A DNA stretch of 47,121 bases, from assembly GCA_016930935.1 (NCBI GenBank), contig JAFGFT010000006.1, positions 1-47,121 of the forward strand, in the 5' to 3' direction. Below, piece after piece: positions 8,619-17,708 of this stretch (its first letter is position 1; each line of letters starts with the position of its first letter). The notes under the pieces were generated by a model, which was not told where the DNA came from, made no database searches, and saw only the letters and a list, made by a program, of their open reading frames with translations. The position numbers and the translations under genes were made by a program. Origin of the DNA: Dehalococcoidia bacterium. Its GTDB lineage: Bacteria > Chloroflexota > Dehalococcoidia > GIF9 > AB-539-J10.

Positions 8619-9800
8619 ATGGTATGGCGCTGGGATCAAGGCAGACTCGACTACTTCTCATTCGGCAACCTTGCGGCGATCGCTGAATCCTTGGTGCAAC
8701 TGAACGGGGTAAACCTGCGCCAGCTTCCAATTGACCCGATTCGAAAGCCACTGGAGAACAACACTGGTCTACCATTTGCCCCCTTGCACTATCGAGTATG
8801 GCGCAACTATGCTCGGGTCTTTGGTGCCGCCATGCTTGCGGTATCTCTGGATGGAATCCTCACTGTGACCGATGTTTGTCGGCACATGGCTTCCAACACC
8901 AACAACCGATGGCAAGTCGATGAGTATTTCACTCACATCATTCCTCGCTTCTACCAGCCCTCGCCTGTGTTTTCGGACTATCTGCCAATCGGTAGCGTGA
9001 CCTATCCGTATTGTGTGATCCTCCGCTATCTTGTGGCTCGCTATCTGGCCTATGGAGCGGCGTCGATTCACTTGAATGATGTGTTCTCGGTCTTGATAGG
9101 CAATTCGTGCATTGGTGGCGAGGCAGAGGACTACTACTTGCGCCTTCAGCCTACTGGGTTGAGTCCGACAGGAGACCAGCGGCGCCAGGTGCGCGAGATG
9201 CTGATATTCCTGAGTCAAGCTACGTATCTCAAGTACGGGGCTGATAAGCTCTATTTGGACTTGGCGCCAGGACAGACGGCGATTGCGGCCTCAATCGCCG
9301 CAATGGCTAGCCCGTTATCGGCACCTCGAAACGAAGACCCCGCGGCAGAGTTGCTAAGGTTGGGCATGGTCCAATCTGGCCAAGCCACCCGGACGATTCC
9401 CAGCACTCGCGACGCAAGTGCCGATGTGGAGTTCGCTGAAGGTCGCAAAGTCAGAGTGAATCACCTAAGAACCGAGCGCAGTCCCCAGCTTCGGCGCATC
9501 TTCCTTAGGTCTTTGTCCGATCCAAATGTCTGCGATGCCTGCCAATGCGACACGAAAGAGCGCTATCCGTGGACGGACGGACTTGTCGAGATCCACCATC
9601 TGCTGCCCCTCTCATCTATCGTCGCAATCGGCATTGGAGGAACCTTGCTCTCAGACCTTAGACCAGTCTGTCCAACATGCCACAAGGCCGTACACCTGTT
9701 CTACTCGGACTGGCTCGCCAATCATAGCCTTGAGGACTTCCCCAGCAAGCAAGCGGCTGAACAGGCCTACGAAGATGCTAAGACAAGGATTCGACCATGA
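8619..9800 (+). CDS. HNH endonuclease, probable restriction enzyme
   Basis: This 393-aa protein starts at ATG 8619 with AGGA six bases upstream; a TTG one codon earlier is less likely. The C-terminal ~70 residues form a zinc-bearing HNH (beta-beta-alpha-metal) nuclease: CDACQCD, then the metal/catalytic VEIHHLLPLSS, then DLRPVCPTCHKAVH with the second CxxC and final His. The N-terminal 300 residues are an unrecognised, probably DNA-recognition region. Its TGA overlaps the methyltransferase ATG (ATGA). By position it is the cognate nuclease of a type II system; a methyl-directed nuclease is less likely because a methylase is coupled to it. Confidence 0.85.
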   Translation: MVWRWDQGRLDYFSFGNLAAIAESLVQLNGVNLRQLPIDPIRKPLENNTGLPFAPLHYRVWRNYARVFGAAMLAVSLDGILTVTDVCRHMASNTNNRWQVDEYFTHIIPRFYQPSPVFSDYLPIGSVTYPYCVILRYLVARYLAYGAASIHLNDVFSVLIGNSCIGGEAEDYYLRLQPTGLSPTGDQRRQVREMLIFLSQATYLKYGADKLYLDLAPGQTAIAASIAAMASPLSAPRNEDPAAELLRLGMVQSGQATRTIPSTRDASADVEFAEGRKVRVNHLRTERSPQLRRIFLRSLSDPNVCDACQCDTKERYPWTDGLVEIHHLLPLSSIVAIGIGGTLLSDLRPVCPTCHKAVHLFYSDWLANHSLEDFPSKQAAEQAYEDAKTRIRP

Positions 9801-10999
9801 GCATGACACTGCAAACCCTTGAGATGCGCGAACAGGAGCAGTTGGTGGCCCGGTGTATTGCGGAAGGGGTTCCACTAAGTGAGGCACTGGCCACGCGAGG
9901 ATTGGACTATGACGCTCTGCGGTATCGCGTGACGGCGGCGAAGGACAATTCTCTACCGAATAGCATCACTTTGGATGATGTGCGTGTTGAGCCAAGAGGA
10001 GTGCCCTCCGTTAGCTTCTTCTCAGGCTCAGGCGGACTGGACCTTGGTTTCGAAGCGGCAGGGTTTCTTCACGTTGGCGCATTTGAACTTATGCCTGTGT
10101 TCTGCGAGACTCTCCGTACGAACCGTCCGATGTGGAACGTGTTTGGCCCCCCCGATCACAATGGAGATTTGCGGCAGCGCCACGAGGTTGCCGAGATACT
10201 CCGTGTCCGACTCGGGATTTCGAGTCCCTTCGAAGGGGTGTTTCATGGCGGGCCCCCTTGCCAGCCATTCAGCATCGCTGCCAACCAGCGATTCGCGAAG
10301 TGGGGCGACAATTTCAAGCGAGTGGGGTTCGACCATGAGCAACACGGTTCCCTCCTATCGGACTTCGCTTGGTATGTCTCACAGTTCAGGCCCCGGGCGT
10401 TCCTTATTGAAAACGTGCCGGGCATGGCATCGATTGATGGTGGCGCGCAGATCCGCGCCATCCTGAACGACCTGGAGGCCAAAGGTTACCAGACAACTGG
10501 TCCGACATTGGTACAGGCCGCTGCATACGGTGTGCCGCAACGGCGAGAACGAGTGCTTGTGGTTGGATGGCGCACTAATGCTCGCTTCTTCCCTCCTCGG
10601 GAGTCCCTTACTCCTGTTCCCAGCTACCGGGCTCTTGAGAAGGACGTGCGTGGTCTCCCAAACCATGTCACTAGGGTTCATAGGGCCGAGTCAATTCAAC
10701 GGTACATGGAGCTCAGATACGGTGAAAGAGACCACTTGGGTCGTGTGGACCGACTGAACCCAAACTTGCCGTCCAAGACCGTGATTGCTGGTGGTGTGGG
10801 CGGGGGGGGCAGGTCGCACCTGCATCCGGACATACCGCGCACTCTATCCCCAAGAGAATGCGCGCGACTTCAGACGTTTCCCGACGACTACGTCTTCACA
10901 GGTCCCGCCGCTAGGCAGCTCACACAGGTGGGTAATGCGGTTCCTCCCTTGTTGGCGGCACGATATGCCCTTGCCATTTGGGAATCGTTCTTTCACTAA
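9797..10999 (+). CDS. DNA (cytosine-5-)-methyltransferase
   Basis: This 400-aa enzyme transfers a methyl group from SAM to C5 of cytosine in a recognition site. C5-methylase motifs appear in canonical order: motif I FFSGSGGLDLGF (74-85), catalytic PCQ loop GGPPCQPFS with C155, motif VI ENVPG (195-199), motif VIII QRRERV (238-243) and motif X QVGNAVPP near the end. A variable target-recognition region lies between VIII and X. About 65 extra N-terminal residues resemble a small HTH and might autoregulate. It overlaps the HNH gene by four bases, and its stop overlaps the glycosylase start (TAATG). Confidence 0.96.
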   Translation: MSMTLQTLEMREQEQLVARCIAEGVPLSEALATRGLDYDALRYRVTAAKDNSLPNSITLDDVRVEPRGVPSVSFFSGSGGLDLGFEAAGFLHVGAFELMPVFCETLRTNRPMWNVFGPPDHNGDLRQRHEVAEILRVRLGISSPFEGVFHGGPPCQPFSIAANQRFAKWGDNFKRVGFDHEQHGSLLSDFAWYVSQFRPRAFLIENVPGMASIDGGAQIRAILNDLEAKGYQTTGPTLVQAAAYGVPQRRERVLVVGWRTNARFFPPRESLTPVPSYRALEKDVRGLPNHVTRVHRAESIQRYMELRYGERDHLGRVDRLNPNLPSKTVIAGGVGGGGRSHLHPDIPRTLSPRECARLQTFPDDYVFTGPAARQLTQVGNAVPPLLAARYALAIWESFFH

Positions 11000-11676
11000 T
11001 GCCAGATAGGTTTGTCTCGCATGCGTCCGCGACTGAAGGCGACCTGAGGTGGCTTGGGAGCAGACTCGAGTGCTTCTACGCTAGGTCGGGGCGCGACCTG
11101 CCTTGGCGCTCCGCGTCGCTGAATCCGTGTCTGCTATTAAATACCGAAGTTCTTTTGCAGCGCACCCGGGCAGAGGATGTTGCCAAGAACTGGCAATGGA
11201 TTGCCGACAATCTGGCTTCGCCAGATTCAACATTGGAGTCTGGCGTTCAGCTATCGAGGCTCTGCCGCTCACTGGGTCTTGCCAAGCGCGCCGAGTGGAT
11301 ACTTGCGATTGCGGCGCAGGTTCTACAACTAGGGATGTTGCCAAACGCCCTTGATGAACTTCTGAGTCTCCCAGGGGTAGGCCAGTATTGTGCTAGGGCA
11401 ACCTTGGCGTTCAGCTATGGAAGCAACCAAGGATTGGTCGACTGCAACGTAGCCAGAGTCCTCGAGCGGTTCATTGGCTCGTCGCGTCATGCCGATCCGC
11501 GCCAGCAAGTGAAGCATTGGTTGCCAATTAGTGAACAGATTGCTAGGGCGGGTGACCATAGGAGCATATTCTGGGGGATGATTGACTTGGCAGCGCTCGT
11601 ATGTACCAGAAGGGTGCCTAGGTGCGCAGATTGCAGTCTTGCTTCCCACTGTGCTTTCGCCTCAGAATCGGCCTGA
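10999..11676 (+). CDS. HhH-GPD DNA glycosylase, probable T:G mismatch type (Mig-like)
   Basis: This 225-aa protein starts at ATG 10999, overlapping the methylase stop. It has the MutY/EndoIII layout: E50 in NTEVLLQRT, helix-hairpin-helix LPGVGQY with Y130, catalytic-position D148 in LVDCNVARVL, and an FeS loop Cx6Cx2Cx5C (C202, C209, C212, C218). Tyr at the 130 position, where MutY has Ser and EndoIII has Lys, is the signature of the thymine-DNA glycosylase Mig. In Mig the corresponding Tyr and Asp are also 18 residues apart. Such an enzyme would repair T:G mismatches arising from 5-methylcytosine deamination, so coupling to a C5 methylase is logical. It lacks the C-terminal NUDIX domain of MutY. 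Confidence 0.85.
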   Translation: MPDRFVSHASATEGDLRWLGSRLECFYARSGRDLPWRSASLNPCLLLNTEVLLQRTRAEDVAKNWQWIADNLASPDSTLESGVQLSRLCRSLGLAKRAEWILAIAAQVLQLGMLPNALDELLSLPGVGQYCARATLAFSYGSNQGLVDCNVARVLERFIGSSRHADPRQQVKHWLPISEQIARAGDHRSIFWGMIDLAALVCTRRVPRCADCSLASHCAFASESA

Positions 11677-11990
11677 CTAGGACCATGGCGGTTGTGCGAT
11701 GGCTGCTTGAGGCAACGGTCCTCCCGAGGAGGGGCAAGACCTTGGGCATGGTGGTGCACCTGTGCCTCGTTAAGGTCGGCCCACGGCTGGTTCGTTGGGG
11801 GGGGCGCGAAGCTCAAGGATATTGGTCGTTTGAATCTGGAGGTTGTATGTACCTTTGAGGTGGTTTCTGACGGGGGGGGCAGACCGCAGGTGACTTGGGA
11901 CCGAGTGTAGGTTGACGTTTCACTTCAGTGAGTCTTGTGCGCAATCCGCAATCGAAAATTGCGCAGGTTGCCACGTTTGGGTAGTATACT
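11677..11990 (+). promoter_or_regulatory. Intergenic region ending in an inverted repeat and a leaderless promoter
   Basis: Positions 11,677-11,938 hold no gene I can support. At 11,939-11,964 a perfect 7-bp inverted repeat GCGCAAT-N12-ATTGCGC overlaps a weak -35 (TTGCGC). TATACT at 11,985-11,990 is a good -10 box. The next ATG lies eight bases after the -10, at the expected transcription start, and has no Shine-Dalgarno, so the mRNA is probably leaderless. Confidence 0.5.
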
Positions 11991-11997
11991 TCGCGAC

Positions 11998-12855
11998 ATG
12001 GACGAGTTCGAGCCGTGCAGTGGGGGCCAGCCGACGCAAGATGACTTCGACCGAATCGTTAACAACTTGGCTGAGTACCGCAAGGGACTCGATGAACGAG
12101 TCGTCCGCGTCAGTCGAATAATGGACATGGCTGAGGTCTGTCGTGGCTACTGGGCCGAGTGGAATCCACCCGATTCGATGCCTGGCACTGTAGCCTCGGC
12201 ATGGAGCGCAGTGCATCTATGGGGAGATAACTCTGAATCGTTGGTGAAGGAGGCGTCGGTTGATGCAGCCCGCATTGTAGATGTGTCGGGAATTGCCACG
12301 AACGTAGGGTTGGTCACTGAGGCTGCTGCACTAAGTACACCGGGCGCCCAGCACTACGCGCATGAAGTCCGCAGAGTTCTGGACCTAGACGATGCTAGGC
12401 AGCGCGTAGCTGAGGCGCTCCGCAAACTTTCTTCTGCCGCGGCTGACGCATACGCGCAAGCGTGGACAACGCTGGACAGACCAGGTAATGACAGCGGGCG
12501 CGCTGCCATGTCAGAGATGCGCGAGGTGTATAGCCTCGTGATGCGCACGTTGGCCCCCGAGGAAGGCGTCATTAGCGATTCTGGATTCGAGCCTGATGCG
12601 ACACTGGTTGGGCAAGGAAAGAGTGGGGTCACCCGCCGACACCGACTCAACTACATAGCCAAGCATCACGCCATAAGTGCACGGTCTGCTGAGGTCATAC
12701 AGAACAGCGCCCAGTCGGATGTCAAAGTCTACAACGACTTGAGCAGCATGCATTCGGGCAAGGCGGTTCCAATCGAGAAGGCTCGCAGTATCATGGGATT
12801 GTGCGATTCGCTGTTGGAGAGCTTACTGCGGGCGACCGGATACTTGAATGTCTGA
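11998..12855 (+). CDS. Hypothetical helical protein upstream of the cyclase homologue
   Basis: This 285-aa soluble, largely helical protein has no recognised family. An in-frame GTG at 11,935 exists, but ATG 11,998 sits right after the -10 box and is preferred. The N-terminal 200 residues are acidic and Ala-rich. The C-terminal part (GVTRRHRLNYIAKHH, then VKVYNDLSSMHSG) is basic and more ordered, and might hold a small enzymatic or RNA/DNA-binding fold. It lies 103 bp before the cyclase homologue on the same strand and could be its partner; that is inference. Confidence 0.7.
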   Translation: MDEFEPCSGGQPTQDDFDRIVNNLAEYRKGLDERVVRVSRIMDMAEVCRGYWAEWNPPDSMPGTVASAWSAVHLWGDNSESLVKEASVDAARIVDVSGIATNVGLVTEAAALSTPGAQHYAHEVRRVLDLDDARQRVAEALRKLSSAAADAYAQAWTTLDRPGNDSGRAAMSEMREVYSLVMRTLAPEEGVISDSGFEPDATLVGQGKSGVTRRHRLNYIAKHHAISARSAEVIQNSAQSDVKVYNDLSSMHSGKAVPIEKARSIMGLCDSLLESLLRATGYLNV

Positions 12856-12958
12856 GCTGGGATGTGCTGCGCTGACGCGAAGCCTTGAATCAGGCTCCCA
12901 GTCGAATTGATGGAGAGTTAAGACGCGGTCTAATGTAACCATTGGAGAATTCCAGAAC

Positions 12959-13924
12959 GTGGAGCAAGCTGAAGGCAGAGAGAGCAGACGTGCCTTTGGC
13001 CAATATACCGTGGCGTGGTTGGATGTGCTTGGCATCCGTGAAGAAGCGGGTCGGAGCCAAGACGACCCAGTTCAGGTTGATGGCCTGATACGACTCATGG
13101 AGGATCTTGGCAAGATTGCTGTAGCCGGCAATTCAGGCCGGAGGGCGGAGTACCGAGCGGCCCAGATTGAAGCGGCCGTGGTCGGCGACGCCTTGGTCTT
13201 GGCCAGCCCGGAGGTCTCTGATGCCGCACTCCAAGTTGTTGCTCTGACTGTGTCAAGAATCGTGATGTATATCGTGCAGCGTCACCGTCGGTTCGTTAGG
13301 GGGGCGATAGCAGCTGGGAGACACTACCACAGCGAACGAGCTTGCTTCGGTCCGGCCTTGATGGAAGCAATTCACGCTGAAACGCATTTGGCACAATGGC
13401 CTCGCGTACTAGTACTGCCGAGCGCCTTGTCGTCACGGAAAAGAGGAATGTACTCCTACATCAAACGTGACAGGTCGGGCCTATCGCATGTCGACTATCT
13501 ACTCTTGTCCTCCGCGGACCTGGCAGTTGGTGGGGCATCCAAGGGTGCGGATATCTTGCCCACCATCTACCGCAATCTCCACGACCACAAGGACGGGATT
13601 GAGAGTCAAGTAGGTTTGGTGGGCCCCCGGGATCGTTTGAAGCTACTCCCGCGATATTACACGCTTGCTGACTACCACAACCGATTCGTAGGGGGCATCT
13701 CAAGTTCACCGGGCGTCCGTGGTTCCAGACGTTCGAAGGCGAGACGCGAATGGGAACTCGTTGATGCGATAGAGCAAGAGGCCTTGGCACGTGAAGGATA
13801 CTCCGAGGCAGAGACTGCGCAGATACTCTCGGAACTGGATGAGATTGCGGCGGAGTTCGTTAAGTCGTTGAAGACCACGAGAGTAGATATCCGCAGGCTG
13901 TTCAAGGAACTGAATCCACGATGA
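12959..13924 (+). CDS. Class III nucleotidyl-cyclase homologue, Pycsar-like
   Basis: This 321-aa protein starts at GTG 12,959 with GGAGA ten bases upstream. Residues follow the class III cyclase pattern: first metal Asp D22 in VAWLDVLGI, second metal Asp D77 in VVGDALVLA, the RGAIAAG strand near 114, and FGPALMEAIHAE followed by PRVLV. A second half ends with HDHKDGIE and ADYHNRF. This combination is characteristic of the stand-alone cyclases that include the anti-phage pyrimidine cyclases (PycC). Pycsar cyclases sense infection and make cCMP or cUMP for a neighbouring effector. No TM or TIR effector is adjacent. Substrate cannot be read from sequence. Confidence 0.72.
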   Translation: MEQAEGRESRRAFGQYTVAWLDVLGIREEAGRSQDDPVQVDGLIRLMEDLGKIAVAGNSGRRAEYRAAQIEAAVVGDALVLASPEVSDAALQVVALTVSRIVMYIVQRHRRFVRGAIAAGRHYHSERACFGPALMEAIHAETHLAQWPRVLVLPSALSSRKRGMYSYIKRDRSGLSHVDYLLLSSADLAVGGASKGADILPTIYRNLHDHKDGIESQVGLVGPRDRLKLLPRYYTLADYHNRFVGGISSSPGVRGSRRSKARREWELVDAIEQEALAREGYSEAETAQILSELDEIAAEFVKSLKTTRVDIRRLFKELNPR

Positions 13925-14419
13925 GCCGCTTCGCGACGGGCAACATGTTGCGTCTTGTCTGAAGTGCGCACCGCATCGGCATGGAGGGGTGGTGTCGCAA
14001 TGCTTCCGTTGCTTTGACAGCGCGACATACAAATGCTGAGTGGCCCGAGGCTTGGGTGGCAGGTTACGGCGGGCTGTGCGTAGCCTGAGGGTGGTTCTTT
14101 CGCAGCGTCTACCTGCAAACCTTCTGCTAACAAAAGAAAGCGGTACTGTGGCACACTGCATGGACCTGCACTAGCAGTTGTCCCGAGCATGGTACGCCAG
14201 AGACTCTCTGTGGCAAACGTGGAAGAAGTTGATGACACGCGGACTTGCGGATTCGTGAACTGTAGAGCACGACCCCAAGAACTGCGAACGTGAATCTGAC
14301 AACATACTGACAACAATCTCCTTACGACTGGTTGATGCTCCTCGGCCCCTAACGAGCGAGCGATGGTGGGGAGGGGAACTCCCGATGCCTTGTTTGTTCG
14401 TAGTTGTACAGGTTCCTGA
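13925..14419 (+). other. Gene-free right end of element 1
   Basis: I find no supported gene. The open minus-strand frame here is mostly antisense to the cyclase. Tandem 11-mers TGACAACATAC and TGACAACAATC (14,297-14,318) are probable integrase arm sites, ending 102 bp before att copy 2. Bases 14,383-14,410 resemble the sequence at the same distance before att copy 3, so this is the element's right (P') arm. Confidence 0.55.
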
Positions 14420-14482
<63 letters not shown>

Positions 14483-14926
14483 GTGAGACTCTTTCTTTTG
14501 TTCTCTTCCTCTTCTTTGCCGTGAGTGCTACTTCAAGTCGAAAGCGCGCCCCGTTGTTGCTGGCATGCCGTGACAGCTGGACACTCAAGCTAGGGGAGGG
14601 TAGTCCAATTATCTACAATTCTTATCCCCCGAACCGAATGCGCAATGCCGCACGAATTTCCGCAAATTAGACCATGTGAGGTCAGGTTCGATTCTGAACG
14701 TAAGCACACCGGGCTCCACGAACGAACTGGGGGTTCAGTAACTCTGAAACCTTACGTACGAACCTTGCGAAGGGAAGCTTATCGTTGGCCCGCAGCGGGG
14801 CAAGCAGAAAGGCACGCAGAATCGTGGGCATCTTCGTGGCCGGTCAACGTGGAAGTATCCCGGAACACCAGTGCCACAGGGGACAATCAACGATTGTGGT
14901 GCAGCTGCAGCAGCCAGACAACCTAG
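14483..14926. other. Left end of element 2 without a supported gene
   Basis: This is where a cognate integrase would be expected, by analogy with element 1, but none is present on either strand. An open frame at 14,645-14,926 (+) has no Shine-Dalgarno and an odd Ser/Arg-rich composition; I do not accept it. Arm-type repeats like those of element 1 are not evident. Confidence 0.5.
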
Positions 14927-15940
14927 TCAATCTTTCTCAGGCAGCACGTTGCCACCATCGGTAGGTGATCCGAGTCTCAGCCCCCGCGCAAACCAGCCCA
15001 AGGAACACATGATAGTTAACAGCCCCAAAATAAACAGGACAACTATGTGAGTTGCAGACCCAGGGTCGGAACAGCCATACCTGATCTTGAGCACTGGAAG
15101 AATGATTCCTACGATCGCCATGTATGAGAGAACGGCTACCGAAAAGATGAGCCCTTTGGTGTTACCTAGAGTTCGAAGTCGAGAGTTGATTTCCCGGACA
15201 CGCAAATGAATGGTCATTTCTTTGACCCGCACGCCGAATCTTTGCTCATCCCACTCAATTGTTGCGTCGGCAATGACCCTCCGAATGTCAGACATCTTCA
15301 AGGAATCAAGTGTGATCCTCTTTCTTTGCTGTTCTTTCTCCTGTTGTATGGCCGCATCCAACCAATTCGGCCGATGAGGTGGCTCATGTGAGCCATGCTG
15401 TTCTGCTCGCCAATCCGTGTATGCAAGGCGATAGTACTCTGCGGCGAGAAACAAACGGGGGATGTCTCCGAAGTCAATCGAGTTTCCGTGCTTCCAGTCG
15501 TCGAAATCGGGAGGACTTTCGGATACCTCAATGAATTCCGTGTACCTGCCGATTGCCGCAGCAGCCTGTTTCTTGTGTTCCAATATTCCATGTAGCCCAG
15601 CTTCCATGGTCTCTCGGTCTAGTGGAGAAGACCAGTAGCTCTCCATCAGGGCATCTAGTGAAGGGATATCTTCCGGTCCCATCTGCGCCAATGGCTGCTT
15701 GATCAGTCCTAAAACTGCCTCGGCTGCATCATGTTTGGCGATCTGTTCAACAACACTTTTGACAATAGACTTGGCCTCGTGGGGTTGCTGCAAGTGTTGC
15801 AGTTCATTCTGCAAACTAGCTTTTTCTCCGCGAAGGTACAGCACCCAGGCAGTTAGGAAACCTGCAACTATCGCTACTATTGCAGCGGAAGTCTGGGCAA
15901 TGGTGCTGTAGAGCCAGTTAGCGTCCATAAGGGTACTCAA
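14927..15940 (-). CDS. Membrane protein with large cytoplasmic domain
   Basis: This 337-aa protein is unrecognised. One TM helix lies near the N-terminus (about 16-36) and two near the C-terminus (about 262-282 and 294-315). Between them is a ~220-residue soluble, helical, charged region (coiled-coil-like QNELQHLQQ early, EKEQQRKR later). It is the first complete gene of element 2, next to the attachment site. The architecture (TM, soluble helical domain, TM pair) recalls membrane effectors or sensors of accessory systems, but there is no motif to prove it. Confidence 0.75.
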   Translation of the reverse strand: MSTLMDANWLYSTIAQTSAAIVAIVAGFLTAWVLYLRGEKASLQNELQHLQQPHEAKSIVKSVVEQIAKHDAAEAVLGLIKQPLAQMGPEDIPSLDALMESYWSSPLDRETMEAGLHGILEHKKQAAAAIGRYTEFIEVSESPPDFDDWKHGNSIDFGDIPRLFLAAEYYRLAYTDWRAEQHGSHEPPHRPNWLDAAIQQEKEQQRKRITLDSLKMSDIRRVIADATIEWDEQRFGVRVKEMTIHLRVREINSRLRTLGNTKGLIFSVAVLSYMAIVGIILPVLKIRYGCSDPGSATHIVVLFILGLLTIMCSLGWFARGLRLGSPTDGGNVLPEKD

Positions 15941-16189
15941 CGAATAAGCCCGCTCAGGCAGCGCCTACGTGGACATTGCCATTTTCCAGTCCTCTCCCTG
16001 TGCTCCTACATAGCCGTGCAATACTCTGCAACGTGTGGGTTTCTGCTACGTCACATCACAACTGTCATTCTTGCATCTTGCACTGTAGGACACAATAGCT
16101 GCAATCCAGTGAGAAGACGGTCCGGCCTGATTCCTTCCATCTGCCGCGCTGCCTGAGTTAGAATCGTCAGTGAACGACGTTGGGGGACG

Positions 16190-16732
16190 ATGTGCATGGG
16201 TTGGCTTCTCGATTCTGTTGTGAGAGCCTTCGAAGCGGTTGCAGACGTCGTTGGCGCTGGCGCCGCTTTCTGGCTCAGTCTTGGTGCATTGGCGGGTACG
16301 GTTGTGGGTCTTGGCGGCATGTGGAGACAGCGCCAACGGGTTGATCAAGCAATTGCTAGAGCCATTGCCTACGGAAGCTCAACTCTGTACTCGAAGCGCT
16401 TCGCAAAGGCGGCCTTGGCCTGTGCTGTCTTGCTTGTCCTAGTTGCGATACTCTCTGCTTCCCATCTCATAGGACCATCCACTGCAGATTCCTACGCCGC
16501 GACCAACTACGACTGCTCATGGCATGAGCTTCCGGACTCTCTGCAGCGTGGACTTGCTGCCAGGTTTCCGGAGATTACCGACAACCTAGCGGCCCGCGCG
16601 ACGTTCGAGCGCTGGTTTGTCTTGCCCTTGGTGGCGTTTCTTGTACTGACAGCGGCAATTGTGTGTGGCGGTGTTGTGCTCAGGCACATCAATCGGACAG
16701 GAAAGAGTACGAACTCGGGTGGAGGGGAGTGA
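16190..16732 (+). CDS. Small three-TM membrane protein
   Basis: This 180-aa protein has hydrophobic helices at about 25-45, 68-90 and 145-167, separated by a basic cytoplasmic stretch (RQRQRVDQAIARA) and an extracytoplasmic loop with a single Cys. ATG 16,190 and ATG 16,196 are both possible starts. It is divergent to the 14,927 gene across ~250 bp and 47 bp upstream of the next membrane gene, so probably cotranscribed with it. Family and function unknown. Confidence 0.7.
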   Translation: MCMGWLLDSVVRAFEAVADVVGAGAAFWLSLGALAGTVVGLGGMWRQRQRVDQAIARAIAYGSSTLYSKRFAKAALACAVLLVLVAILSASHLIGPSTADSYAATNYDCSWHELPDSLQRGLAARFPEITDNLAARATFERWFVLPLVAFLVLTAAIVCGGVVLRHINRTGKSTNSGGGE

Positions 16733-16779
16733 TATGGAGGTGTTATCGCGGTATCGCGCATTAAGGGAGAGATTGAGTC

Positions 16780-17229
16780 ATGAGCACCGAGAAGCAGCTG
16801 CGGGATTTTCAACGACAGGAGCAGAGGCGAATCTCTGACCTAGAGTCTAGCGGCCTGATTCGCAGTACCAACTGGTTTGGCAGACACTTGAACCTCACTA
16901 TGGGAATAGGGCTTGCAGTCTATTTTGTCCTCGGTTTCGGGGCGCTCGCTCGCCCATTCGTGCATTGGTTCGGCTCCTCTCCTCTGTTCTGGCCAACCCT
17001 GAACTGGGTACCTGCGACAATCGCACTGTCTGTGTACCCAACTGGGCAGGTGGGAGATCACTTCGCAAATGTATCCAACGTCATCTTCCTTGGGATACCG
17101 GTGTTGCTGCCGACGTGGTGGGCGCTCCGACAGAAGAGGAGAAGCGTTGCGTGGCTGCTTGCCTTGGTGGTCCCTTTCGGATGGATTGCTTCATTCCTGC
17201 TCAAAGAGAGGCCCCTGCATCACGATTGA
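16780..17229 (+). CDS. Small three-TM membrane protein
   Basis: This 149-aa protein begins with a charged N-terminal helix (STEKQLRDFQRQEQRR). Hydrophobic segments follow at about 38-60, 98-112 and 122-142. The start ATG 16,780 is preceded by a GGGAGAG-like Shine-Dalgarno. It follows another three-TM gene by 47 bp on the same strand. Family not recognised. Confidence 0.72.
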   Translation: MSTEKQLRDFQRQEQRRISDLESSGLIRSTNWFGRHLNLTMGIGLAVYFVLGFGALARPFVHWFGSSPLFWPTLNWVPATIALSVYPTGQVGDHFANVSNVIFLGIPVLLPTWWALRQKRRSVAWLLALVVPFGWIASFLLKERPLHHD

Positions 17230-17291
17230 TGCTGATGTAGTCTAGACGACTCGGGAAACAACGTGACTGTTGGCTTTGATGGAGGTGTCTT

Positions 17292-17639
17292 GTGAGCCCA
17301 TTTGGTCTGTTCCACAATGTTGATCAGGACCTTGTCGATGTTAACGTGCACGCCTACTTTGATGCCCGCGCTCACGGCGCGAGTCATTGCGAAGCGTTGG
17401 AGATAATGGTCAAGACGAGATACGTCGCCGCTTGGGACAGGAAGAAGAAGGATTTCATACTCGAAGAGTTGGAGCATGTGCCTCCCTCTCCTGAATACCG
17501 TGCCCTCAGACTCATCATCTTCGACATGTACGGGGTTGAGTCCCGTACACAGAGCACCCCGTTGAAGATGTTTGGGCAGTTCGATGCAGCGCTCAAAAAG
17601 TACCAAGGCGTGTATCCAAGGGTAGTGTTGGCTGATTAG
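17292..17639 (+). CDS. Hypothetical soluble protein
   Basis: This 115-aa protein starts at GTG 17,292 behind GGAGGTG. It has no TM segment, is charged and probably alpha/beta. It lies 62 bp after the second three-TM gene and is probably the last gene of that operon, since the next gene is convergent. Not recognised. Confidence 0.65.
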   Translation: MSPFGLFHNVDQDLVDVNVHAYFDARAHGASHCEALEIMVKTRYVAAWDRKKKDFILEELEHVPPSPEYRALRLIIFDMYGVESRTQSTPLKMFGQFDAALKKYQGVYPRVVLAD

Positions 17640-17708
17640 TCCAAGTTGACCGTCCCCTTGATGACAAGCCGACGTCAAGTGAGCCAGATTGCGCAGCTCG
17701 ACGAAGAA

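Noticed and set aside
13672-14316. Minus-strand 214-aa ORF
   Set aside because: Half is antisense to the cyclase gene; Ser/Thr-rich shadow composition.
14645-14926. Plus-strand 93-aa ORF at the left of element 2
   Set aside because: No ribosome site and an odd Arg/Ser/Trp composition; kept only as a note in the gap entry.
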